Shown: positions 32,464 to 44,400 of the stretch, piece by piece
Layout: the number at the start of each line of letters is the position of its first letter
How positions within the stretch are numbered: the first letter of the stretch is position 1
Assembly: GCA_014529385.2 (NCBI GenBank)
Contig: CM043958.1
Span: forward strand, 157,263,793 to 157,327,792
DNA length: 64,000 bases
Origin: Adiantum capillus-veneris
Lineage: Eukaryota > Streptophyta > Polypodiopsida > Polypodiales > Pteridaceae
Direction: 5' to 3'
Position numbers and translations under genes: made by a program
Notes under the pieces: generated by a model
What the model was told of the DNA's origin: nothing
Seen by the model: only the letters and a program-made list of their open reading frames with translations
Database searches by the model: none

Positions 32464-35400
32464 TTATATTAACGTTGTTTAGAGGCTGAACTCTACTTAT
32501 AGGACAGATCAATACATTCATGCTTGTACGTTCCACTTCGAGGGTGTGCAACACATTGCACGTAACCGACATAGAATTGACATGCCAACTAGATAGACCC
32601 GAGGTACACACAATTGCGATTGCTACTGACACTACCAACTGCTCTTGCACACGAGACCATTGACACGGTCTCCACATGGGCATCACCTCCAACATGCTCT
32701 GAGAGCATAGATTTGGTGCATCTCCTCATGGCTATAGATGTGGATCTAGATCTTGGTCAAGAAAACTTGCCACCACTGCATGGTCACAAGGCCTATGAAA
32801 GGCTTCCCTGAGGAGGTACTGCATCGTGGAGATGATCTCCGAGCAGTGCACTTGCTGTTCATGAAAAACGATGGGATTGAATTGCTGAGCAGAAACGCTA
32901 GGCTGATCTTAGGCCAAAAACGATGGCTGATCTGGAGAAAAATGCTAGCTGCTCTGCCTCTGCTCCAAGCCCCTCTGGGGCACCAAGGGAGGGCGTCCTT
33001 CACAAAGTGATGATGTGGCATGGCCGATTGGACACACTCCGAATACAGGGAGGTCCAAACCCTAATGAAAGATGTAGATAAAGTTTTAACAAATTGTAGA
33101 ACCAATTCCAAGAGGCCAAAAACGAAAGATGCAACTTTATAAGTTGTTCCAACTTATAGGGTCCTGTCCAATAGGAGACACAAGAAGCCTTAAAATAAAA
33201 CCGGGATCCCAATTTGTGTAGAATTGCTGATGTGGCAGCACTATATGGACATCCTGCGATTCGCGCTGACTGTTGACATGGCACGTACACGGGTTTCCGC
33301 GATTTGCACTGATAGCTTTTGGCACTAGGCCTTGGGACCAGATGCTTTTCATGTACACTGCTTTTGGAAGGCCTTGGGCCTATAAATAAAGTGCCAGGGT
33401 CTCTCTCTTGAAGCTTTTCATGTACATTGCTTTTGGAAGGCCCAGGGCCTAAAAATAAAGTGCAAGGGCCTCTCTCTTGCCAGTTGTACGCTGTGGAGCG
33501 CGGCAAAGATGAGGACCCTCGGACATTGTACTTTGAAGCATCAATAATAAGGAAATACCGAGAGGGGCACCAGTCTTTGGGTCCAATCTCTCTGCGCGCA
33601 GAACTTTGTCGTGCCGTGTCGTCTCTCTTTTAGTTTTGTTTAGTTTGTTAAGTTGTTTTCAGTTTCTCTCAAGTGTGTTGCATTAGATTCTCGGCTTGGG
33701 GTGCCTAAGTCTACCACAGCCCCCCTCTGGGCTCCGTTGTACTGTGTGACTCAGGTGACCCCCCTCTGCGTGTATATGCTATCACGTGACACATCCAACC
33801 CTATGTGTCCGTGGACAAGCTACAGCATGACCAGGGTTCAGTCAGTCAAGTCAGTCTAGAATAGGAAGTGATCTGGCACTTTTGTGAATCTGTTCGCAGA
33901 CCGTGCATGACCAGTCACATAGATTAGATGCATATCCTCCGGTTGCACACAGCATGATCATCAGCATTTCCATCAGAATCTATCAAGGGAATTTTCCAGT
34001 GCATCAAAACCTATTTTCCCTATTTCTGACATTTTTCACTTCTTTATTAAGTGACTTTTGTTGGGAACTAGGTAGGGCAATTTTGCTAAGAAAACATAAA
34101 AGAAAACCAGAGTTAGCACTTTCTGGCAGATGAGGCAGCAGGAGCATTGCTCAACAGGCCAATTCTCAACAAGAACAAGAACCCCTCTCAGCAAGACAAC
34201 CCCCCCCTTCATGCTAGCGTTTTCAGCCTTGGCGAATTTCAGCAAGAGGACTCCAACGATTTCCTTCAAGGATTTAGCCTTGCCCTAGGCGCTTCCAGTA
34301 GCAAGGTTCTGCATTAGCGTTTTTGGTATTTCTGCCAGCGTTTTACATGCAGCCACTTCAGCGTTTTAGGGACTGAATTTCAGCATTAGCATACCCAGCA
34401 GAACAGTGTTTTGCACCTGGATGGTTTGCGTTTTTGAACCAGCAGCATTTGCGTTTTTGGACCAGCAGCATTAGCGTTTTGAAACCAGCAAATTCAGCAC
34501 TTGGAACCTTGCAAGAGCAGCGTTTCTGGACAGCAGCACAACAGTGATTTGTATGACAGCAGCCCAGCGTTTCAGCCATAAGAAAGACAGCGTTTGTTGC
34601 ACACGAAGTGACAGTAGCAGATAGCGTCGTCGTCATCGTCGCCGTCGTCATAGCAACATTCAGTTTTCAGCCATAGTCTCGTCATCGTCGGCACCACCGT
34701 CGACCTGGACATAGCCCTGTCCCCAGTTTCTCATGACCCTCCCATTGATGAGTCTCTCATTAAATGTTATGGTCATATGATGGGGTAGCGTTTTGTCATA
34801 TTGTTTGACCCAGGCAGTATGCATGATGTGATTAGTCCCTCTCTTGTTGAGAAAGCCCACCTAGAGGTTAGTTAGAAATCTCCTCTGGAGGTCTCTGGCT
34901 TCGCTCTCGGTATGGACTCTCTCCTCACGAAAGAGTACTTTGATGTGTTGTTTACAGTTCAACAAGCTGCTTTCCGAAGAACATTTTTAGTTTCTCCTCT
35001 TTCAGGATGTGATATGATTTTGGGCATTCGATGGTTTTGTGAGCATAACCCTCTCATTGATTGGGCAGAAAATACGTTTACTTTCAATGCCAAAAGTGAC
35101 TCTCGCATTGTCATTTGTGGAGAGCAAGTTCATCCTCCATCTCTCTTCTCTAATGTGCAGGCGAAGATTGAAAGGATTCAGTAGAAAGAGATTCTCTCAG
35201 TCTCTTCTTCTCCAAAGCATGACACACAGGATTTGCATGATGATAAGCATGATGAATTGAATGATAATGCTACGCATGATGATAAGCATGATGAATTGAA
35301 TGATAATGCTACGCATGATGATTTGCATGATGATCACGATGTAGCATGATGATTTGTATGATCAAGATGTGATTGTTCACAAAGATGATGGTTTAGTTGA

Positions 35401-38400
35401 TGCTTTTTCTAGCGAAGCTAACCTCATTGCAGATTCGATCAATCACGAAGAATCGATCTTGGCTTTCAAGTCGAGGTCCACATAACCCCCACAGGAAGAT
35501 TCAATTAAACACGAAGAACTTGGCTCTCGAACCTAGGTCCAAAGAAACCTCACAGGAAGTACTATGTGTTCGAATGATTCATCAGCACGTATTGTTCGAG
35601 TATTTCATGCGTAATTGTTTCCTGTATTTTAGTCAGTGTCTTTATGTGATTCCTTTTCCTAGGCATGACATATTTTACGTTGAGTACGTTTCACTCATGA
35701 ATGAGCACGGATGTATGCGGATTGTTTCTGAAAAGTTGAAAAGTATACATTCAAGGAAGTCCCATTCCATGTTTCTTCCTTGGCATGACACAGTTGTAGA
35801 AAGAGCACAAGAGAGTATGAGCACCAAGCATGGGCATTTCCGTTGTGAATTGCCACTGTTGATTGATTTAGATCATAAGAGAAAGATTCGATCTCATTGT
35901 TTGCGTGTGTGTGGTGAACGGTTTGGCACTCCGTTTATTTGTTCATCTAGATTGCATGCACAGTTTGTTCGACAAACGAGATTTTTTCCAGTCACTTTAC
36001 ATGGAATAGGTATGTTTATGTTTTTGTGTTGGAAGTGGTTTCATGAATTTTTAGCCTTGGAGATTCTTGAAGAAGGTGGATCTACGTCCATAGACAAAGT
36101 TGAAGCATTGAAGGAGCTACCAATGACTTTGAAGTTTGTGCGCTTTCAGCGCGGCCCAAAGAAGCAAGCGTTGCAGACCTTTATGAAGTTCAAGTATCGC
36201 ACGACCCACACCTCAGTGTGTGTTGGCGAAGAGTCCTTTCCAGGATTTTGGATGCTATTGGCGATCTCCCTGGACGCCATATAGTTCGGTACGAGTACCT
36301 CACTTTGAAAAGGAGGGGATGTCACGTGACACATCGAACCCTATGTGTCCGTTGACAAGCTACAGCATGACCAGGGTTCAGTTAGTCTAGAATAGAAGTG
36401 ATCTGGCACTTTCGTGAGTCTATTCGCAGACCATCCATGACCAGTCACTTAGATTAGATGCATATCCTCCGGTTGCACACAACATGATCATCAGCATTTC
36501 CATCAAAGTCCATCAGGGGAATTTTCCAGTGCATTAAAACCTATTTTTCCTATTTTTGACATTTTTCACTTCTTTATTAAGTGACTTTTGTTGGGAACTA
36601 GGTAGGGCAATTTTGCTAAGAAAACATAAAAGAAAACCAGAGTCAGCACTTTCTGGCAGATGAGGCAGCAGGAGCATTGCTCAACAGGCCAATTCTCAAC
36701 AAGAACAAGAACCCCTCTCAGCTAGACAACCCCCCCCTTCATGCTAGCGTTTTCAGCCTTGGCGAATTTCAGCAAGAGGACTCCAACGATTTCCTTCAAG
36801 GATTTAGCCTTGCCCTAGGCGCTTCCAGTAGCAAGGTTCTGCATCCGCGTTTTGGTATTTCTGCCAGCGTTTTACATGCAGCCACTTTATCGTTTTAGGG
36901 ACTGAATTTCAGCATTAGCATACCCAGCAAAACAGCGTTTTGCACCTGCATGGTTTGCGTTTTTGAACCAGCAGCATTTGCGTTTTTAAACCAGCAGCAT
37001 TTGTGTTCTTGGACCAGCAGCATTAGCGTTTTGAAACCAACAAATGCAGCACTTGGAACCTTGCATGAGCAGTGTTTCTGGACAGCAGCAGAACAGCGAT
37101 TTGTATGACAGCAGCCCAGCATTTCAGCCATAAGAAAGACAGCGTTTGTTGCACACGAAGTCACAGTAGCAGATAGCGTCGTCATCATCGTGGCTGTCGT
37201 CATAGCAGCATTCAGTTTTCAGCCATAGTCTCGTCATCGTCGGCACCACCGTCGGCCTTGACATAGCCCCATTAGATTTGCATCAGCATCTTGTACCAGA
37301 TTGTGCAATCAATAGTAGACCACTCTCGTCATCGAGAGTGGGGTCGTTTGACAACGTCTCGAGTGTCGTATTCTCTTCTCTATCTCTCAGTCTCATGCAC
37401 CTTCACGCACAGTGTCCATTCACTTTCTTTGTGTCCATTGCACTCTTTTATTAAAGAACGGAACGCTCTCCCTTCCCTAAGTAAAAGGAACCTTGAGCAC
37501 AGTTCGGAGCACTCATCTTGAGCAAAGTTCAACATTCACAGTCCGTTGCACCTTACATATGCCCTACCCTTGGCTCCCCGACCCAGCCTCGGCTTGGGGT
37601 GTCCAAGTCTAGTACAACCCCCCTCTAGGCTCCGCTGTACTGTGTGATTTGAGGTGACCCCCCCTCTGCGTATATATGCCCTATCCTCGGTTGCCCGACC
37701 CAGCCTCTAAGCTTCAAGACCCTGGAAAAAGGGAGAGAAATAGGAGAGGGGCACCAAGTGCGTAGGGAAAAATAGGGGGCTTTTATCCTAGGCCATAGAA
37801 CCAAGCCTAAAACCCAAGATTAAACATGGCTAGACACAACCCGACATGAGAAACCTACCTCTCTGGCCCGACAGAGTCACAAAACAGTCCACACTCCCTG
37901 GCACCTGTCCTTGGGAGAAACTGGGACCGACTTGATGAACCAAGAGAGATTCTTGAACTCTTAACACCCCCTCTCAGTTCCTGGAAAGGAAGTCGGACCA
38001 GGAAGCTGGAGTGAGTAATCTGCAGCTGTAAAGAGAGGGTTTCTTGGACAAGGATATCTGCTACAGAATTCCGGGGTCGAATCGATACACGGCCGTTGTA
38101 TCATCCAACCACTATCCTCGAAAGACGTGTGGGAAGTATAATGCTGTCCGGTGAAAGGAAATCAAGCTCTATCAAGAATCTCCTAAAGCCAACCGACTCA
38201 CAAGTCGCACAACCAGCATCTGCAAAAGGTACTGTTGCTGATCGCTCGAAGAGAATGCATCAATACTGAGGGTAAAGGCGTAAGATACAAGTATTCAGAT
38301 CATTTCTCAACTCTAAAGTGCTTCACCCCCAAGGAAAGAGTACCTCCGGTCATATACCACATGTGAGAATCTCCAAGCTGCTACGGGAAGTCCAAGGAAT

Positions 38401-41400
38401 GGGACAACCGAGGCTACTAAGGAATTATATGTCCGATGACGAAGAACCAAAGAACTGCACCAACCACCATATATACTTATGAACTGCAAACTGTATCCGA
38501 AGGAACTTCATCGGAACTGAGAGTGAAAGTGTAAGTGATCTTCAATTATCTGGAACACATCCCGAGGGAGTATCACCCCACTCTCAAAGTGAATCGGGAA
38601 CAAACATCCAGCAGAAAGAACACACATCAAGACTGAAATGCAACTAACACGGCAAGATCAAGAGAAGATCGTGCACCCAAGCTGTGCAAGAGAAGGACAA
38701 GGTGCTGTAGAAAGCCACCAACTAGAGTGTCAATCCTGCCCGCTACACATGGAACCACTGGTACTGTAAGGAAGTAGTCTGCAGAAAGTGACTCCCAAAC
38801 TGGCTCCATATCCCCCTCTAAAGGGAGAACACCCGAACCATGGATAACTATCATAACTCTCCAACAGTCTCTGCATGTGTAACTGGATCACCTGAATCCA
38901 AAAGGAAAATAATATACCTGTGGAACTTGGAACCAAATCTGGGAGATCCAAGAAGATTGTTTCCCCTCTTTGAAGAGGGCCAAGCTAATTGTAACAGGTT
39001 CCTAGTCCGAGAAGGACCACTATCCACCTGTACGAAATAACATGCGAGTCTAAGGATAAGGGAAGTAGGTGTGTCCTGAATGGTATAGTCTCCAAGGATC
39101 AATCAAGAAGACGAGGCATAGAAACTACTGCTCGGATGCACTGAGAAGAGCAACCGGCACACAAACCCGAAAGACGAGGCAACCATCGAAATGGCTAAAG
39201 AAAACATCCTCCAAGATACTAGCTGTAATGTGGACTAAAGCACAACATTCCAAACTGCAAGAAAATGGGCAAGGAAACCAAGGACTAGAAGGCAACGTGC
39301 ATGGTACTCGGCTAAATGGATGTAGTCGACTGAAGATAACCTAGAAGCCGCGTGTGAAAGAGAAGTATTCTCAAAAATATGTTTTGAGGTAATAGAGCAA
39401 ACAATGTCACTGAAAGCCCCATAGCTAAAGCTGTGAACTCCCCCCAAAATAGGAAGCCCCCCTCTCGCTCAATCCTGGAAAAAGAGAATGAGTACCAACA
39501 GAAAGAAATATGAGAAAACCTGGAGTAAAACTACTTCCTTTGTAACTGAGTAGCAAAACCTGAATCTCATGGAACTTGAGGCTCAAAGAGAATCACACCA
39601 TCGATAAACTCGGACTGCTAAGAATAGGAAGACCTGAAAGGTCGTCACCTGAGGATCATGTTTGCCAAGGAAGCCATCGGGGTCCAACAAGACCTAGCTA
39701 CTCAAGCAAACTCCCTGAGATCAAACCAAATGTCCCGCCACATCTCTGCATCTGCCAAGATCAACCCTGTAGGTACAATTCAATACAATATGCCAAACTG
39801 CATACAGACTCAAAAGAGCACATATACTCGCACTGTTGTAACTTGCTTCCATAAGATCTTCATCAAAACTGTCCTTTGTACTTGTGATGAGAAGTATATA
39901 CCCACATTTGAACCGTGCAATCAATATCCAATACACAATATGACTCCAATACTCAAAGGGGTAAAGGAACCGGCTCAAGGAACAAGCCCGTGAAGAGCGT
40001 TGGGACTGATTTATAACATCCCAGCCAGCTGGGCAAAAGACTGCAAGGGAAGAACTTGCTATACTAGCCAGTCGTGGCCAAATCTGCACCCGAAGGGCTG
40101 CCCCCAAGGTTGGAGCTCTCCAAAGGGAGGTATGGAAGAAGGATCCAAATGTTGCTGACTGTGGGAATAGGAACTAAATGTCCCCACCAACTGTCGACAC
40201 TACCTGCAAACCTGTCATCCAAAGGATCTCGACAAATCTACTCTCGATCATCAAGAAAACTGCCCATAGAAGGTTGCAAACCTGTCCCAAAATTGGTGTT
40301 GACAAGCTCACAAGAGATCGGAAGCTGTCCCACAACTGGTATCGACAAGCTCACAAGAGGGCTAAGAGGTGACCAAATCTGTAGGGCCACGCTACCACTG
40401 GGGAAGGAGAGAACATGGAGGAAGGAGAAGTCCACACTCCAACAAAACCTCCTCATACTGTTGTCATTGTTGGCTAGGGGTCTGGCACCACGTGCTCCAC
40501 CTCTAAACCTCATCTGAAGAAGTCGGATGATCAAACAAGAAGTGGTTCTTGAGATAAACGAATCCCCTTGTGTCTGTCAAAGCAAACTCCAACACATGCA
40601 CTGAAACATGCACTTGAATTGCTGTATACCGGATGAACAAGAGTCTACTGAAGCCGGAAGTGGAACTTCCATCCTTAGATAGATGAACAATGGAAAATCA
40701 AAGAATATCGCTTCAAGAAGGGAAGAGATCCCCCTTTGTCATCCCGAATCCACAATGGTACAAAAGTGCAATTGGATCATCAACCTGCTACCCATCGGAT
40801 AGGTAGCTTTGTCGACAATTCCAAGAAAGACGTGCAAATGCAAAAGGCACAACAAATCTGCCAATCCATCTCCTCGAAGAAAATACAATTGTCATGTGAC
40901 ACATCCAACCCTATGTGTCTGTGGACAAGCTACATCATGACTAGGGTTCAGTCAGTCAAGTCAGTCTAGAATAGGAAGTGATCTGGCACCTTTGTGAGTC
41001 TGTTCGCAGACCGTGCATGTCCAGACACTTAGATTAGGTGCATATCCTCTGGTTGCACACAGCATGATCCATCAGATTACAGTCAAAACCCATCAGTAGC
41101 ATTTTCCAATGCATTAAACCTATTTTTCCTATTTTTGACATTTTTCACTTATTATTTTTAAGTGACTTTTGTTGGGAACTAGGTAGGGCAAATTTACTAA
41201 GTTTGTATAAGTAGAAACCTAGCGCTAGCACTCTTTGGCAGAGGAGGCAGTAGGAACAGTTTGTTCAACAGGCAACTTCTCAGCAAGACCCCCCTCTGCG
41301 ACAACTCTGGTGTTTTCTCTCACTAGAAGGCCTAGCGTTTTTGCATCAAATCAGCCAGCGTTTTTGCGCTTGCAGATTCTCGGCGACAGTAGACAGTAGA

Positions 41401-44400
41401 TCGGCCCTAGCGTTAGCAGATTCGCCACAGAAGGCAACAGATTCCCTAGCGTTAGCAGATTCCACCGCAGATAGCAGTTTTCAGCCATAGCGTTTTTGCA
41501 TCAAACTGAGACCATCAGCGTTTTTTCAGATCTTCGCGACAAGACCTTAGACAACATCAGCGTTTTCAGTTTTCAGCAGTCAGTTTCCGCAGTAGAACCC
41601 CTGAACCTCGCAGATCTCACCTTCCCGCAGCATATTCTCGCCGCATGGTCCGATCCAGCGTCGATCACAGTTTCAGCCCGAAAAATGCAGATTTCAGCAT
41701 CTGCGTTTTCAGGGCGTCGTCGTTGCATCGTCGCCATCGACATCGTCACCGACATAGAGTCAGAATTCAGTAGATAAAGATTTGTAGATTTCAGCCCTTA
41801 GCGTTTTCGGATTTCAGCCCGTCTCGTCGTTGCTGTAACAGACTTGGACGCTCCAAGTCAAGAATCAACCGCGACAGCACCAAATAACCACTTCAAAACA
41901 ATTCACAGATCACAATAGATTTGCACTGGCCCGGGGGAGTTCCGTGCCTAGAGATATTGGCCCTAAAGACTGGCGCCCCTCTCGGTATTTCTTTTTATAT
42001 TAATCAGATCAAAGTACAAGAGAGTGGCTAGGGTTTCACTCTCAGACTTTGTGTCCAGATGCTCTGAGAAGTGAGGCCTCACCTCTAATTTAAAGGTTAC
42101 AAGGGATGCCCAAAAGCAGAGCCCCAAAAGCTTTTAAAAATAAAAAGCATCAGTTCTCTCTCTCTCTCTCTCTCTCTCTCTTAGAGAGTCTCTTTTAAAA
42201 AAAAAAAAGAGCAAGTTCTCTCTCTTTCTCATGGCGTAGAGAAAAAGCAAGATTCGCGTCGCTCGTCATTAATTTTTTATTTTTTATTTATTTTTTCAGC
42301 CTCCACGATTTTCGGAAATTAGGGTTTCTGTTGTCTGCCATGTCATCACTTTGTGACATACCCCCCTCTTGAAAGCATTGTAATCGACCGCGATTACGCC
42401 TGCAAAACCGACAAAAGCCATAAACCGTCTTAGCAGACACTGACTGTTAGTACCTACGTACTAGGAACACACATCTAGCACATGTACAAAATCGACAGTC
42501 ACATCACACGACATCATCAGACATCATAGGACATCACATGAAATTCAACATTCATTCGGATCTTAGACCATGATTTATCGGCAATGTAGCTAGCAATCAC
42601 ATCTAGGTCCAATCGGGACCTTATCGATGTCCGATTGACTAACCCCTATTGCAACCATGTCTATTCGAGATCAATCAGTCCAAAATGCTGTAGTCATTTT
42701 GGCTATCAGTTCCTGCACTCACAAGAAGTCAAGAACAAATCAGTATCATAATTAGGAATTCCATTTCATAAAGTCATCCAGCAGAATACTGTCAGCTCTC
42801 AGTATCCCTGAAGCTCAAAGAGACATCAGTGACTTTAGTATCAAAATCGAGGCATCTGTTGACAAAGGAGCGGAGTGACTCCCCTCTTGTGCATCCCACT
42901 GCACCAGATCTCCGGCCAAGCTGAATTCAAGGTTCCGTTTGGAGTAGACTATGCTAAACAAAACATCGAGGTAAAGTTTCACAATCCGAGGAGTATCTGC
43001 TAGGTCCTCCTCCTCCATCCACTTCGCATCAAATGCAGGAAAGTTCTTGAACTTAACCAAGAACCGTCTTCGGACTTTACCTTTCTTCGTATCGTTATGT
43101 GCCAAAATCTGTTCATGAACAAGGATCTCCTTGTTTTCTTCCACTTCGGGTTGCTCATCAGGCTCCCCATCATCAGGCACATCACCCTTAACAGGTTTCA
43201 AGAGACTCACATACAATGCATTGTGAATCCTCCAAGTATCTGGCAGTTTCAATCGGAAGGAGACATCATTTATCTTTTCAGTAATCTGGAAAGGTCGGTA
43301 GTATCGCACACTAAGCTTTGGAAAAAAGCCTCTCCTTTCCCTTTTTCTTTCGTAGGCGTGCCTTCTCAAAACGTAAGAGCACCCAATCATCCTCCTTCAA
43401 TTTCAAATCGCGACAATGGCGATCCGCTGCCTTTTTCTGTCGTTCTTGAGACTTGTGCAAAGTCTCGCGAACCTTGGCAAAAGCCGTATCCAAATCTCGC
43501 GAATATTCATCCGCTTCAAATACCTAATCTTTCGTGCTCAGGAAGGATGGAACCTTCGCAGCACATTCAACAATCTGACATGGCGTCTTCTCCGTCGAAG
43601 AGTGTATCGTGTTATTGTAGGCAAATTCCACCAAAGGTAAGTTCTTTTTCCATTGAGTCTTCTGATCCGACATACAAGACTTCAATAAATCTAAAATCTC
43701 TGAATTGGCAATCTCAAATTGCCCGTCAGTCTGCAAGTGGAACGATTACGAGAACTGCAACTGCGTGCCAATGTTCTCCCAAATAATAAATTGCCTTCCA
43801 AAACAAACTCATAAATCTGGGGTCTTTGTCGGAGACAATCGTCTCAGACGTGCCATGTAATCGGAAAATCATCGTGATCATTCTGTGTTTTCGGGAGATC
43901 AAGAATGAAATCATTTCAATATTTTCCCAGGGGCGGGTGGGTATGGGTAAAGGGTGTAACAATCCCTGTGCCTTATGCCTGTCAAACTTGACCTTCTGGC
44001 ATATTGCGCACAACTCTTCCACGTCCTTTTTGAGTCACGGCGAAAAGAAGTATCTCTCTACCCCTTTCATGGTGGTAGCAATGCCGCGGTGACCCGTAAA
44101 AGGTGGACAGTGGCATTCAGTCATAACCTTTTCCCTCAACGGCCGTGTAACACACAACATAGATGTTCGCCCACCGCATCTGCTTTTCCGAAAGCTGCTT
44201 CTGTGACAAGAAGTAGCGCAAACTCTAATGGTCTATAAAGACAGTAAAATGCGCTCCGAGTAGGTAATGCCGCCACTGAGTAAGAGCATGGATAACCGCC
44301 AAAAGCTCTTTCTCATAGATCTGTGCTGTCATCTCCGGCCTAGAGAACAAACGGCTCTCGTAAGCTATGACATGGCCTTCTTGCATCAAGACCGCACCCA

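Larger units (their letters stand above)
33780..37558 (+). mobile_element. Non-autonomous LTR retrotransposon A1
   Basis: A perfect target duplication TATGC flanks it (33775-33779 and 37559-37563). The 3' LTR is 36320-37558 (1239 bp), preceded by the polypurine tract AAAAGGAGGGGA. The 5' LTR (33780-34717) lacks its last 290 bp or so; a deletion joins it directly to internal sequence, removing the primer site and gag. The internal region holds a retropepsin-like segment (34718-35184), a His/Asp-rich repeat and an unidentified frame also present in A2. The 5' terminus has mutated from TG to TA. Reverse transcriptase and integrase are absent. Confidence 0.88.
33691..37705. repeat. 115-bp tandem duplication in B's LTR, first unit split by element A1
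   Basis: Unit 1 is 33691-33779 plus 37564-37589 and unit 2 is 37590-37705. Both begin 'tcggcttgggg' and contain 'cccccctct.ggctccg' and 'tatatgccct'. Removing A1 restores unit 1, so the duplication predates A1. The unit includes the end of the solo gypsy LTR. Confidence 0.8.

Noticed and set aside
32133-32489. Second + strand frame over mannanase exon 1
   Set aside because: It is out of frame with the conserved mannanase sequence and runs into the (GA)n repeat.
36740-37200. Word array in family A LTRs considered as a CRISPR-like repeat
   Set aside because: The units are too short and irregular, there are no constant spacers, and the sequence lies in an LTR of a plant element.
43097-43786. 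Plus-strand frame of 229 codons
   Set aside because: It is antisense to gypsy C integrase; the minus strand carries the GPY/F and chromodomain motifs.
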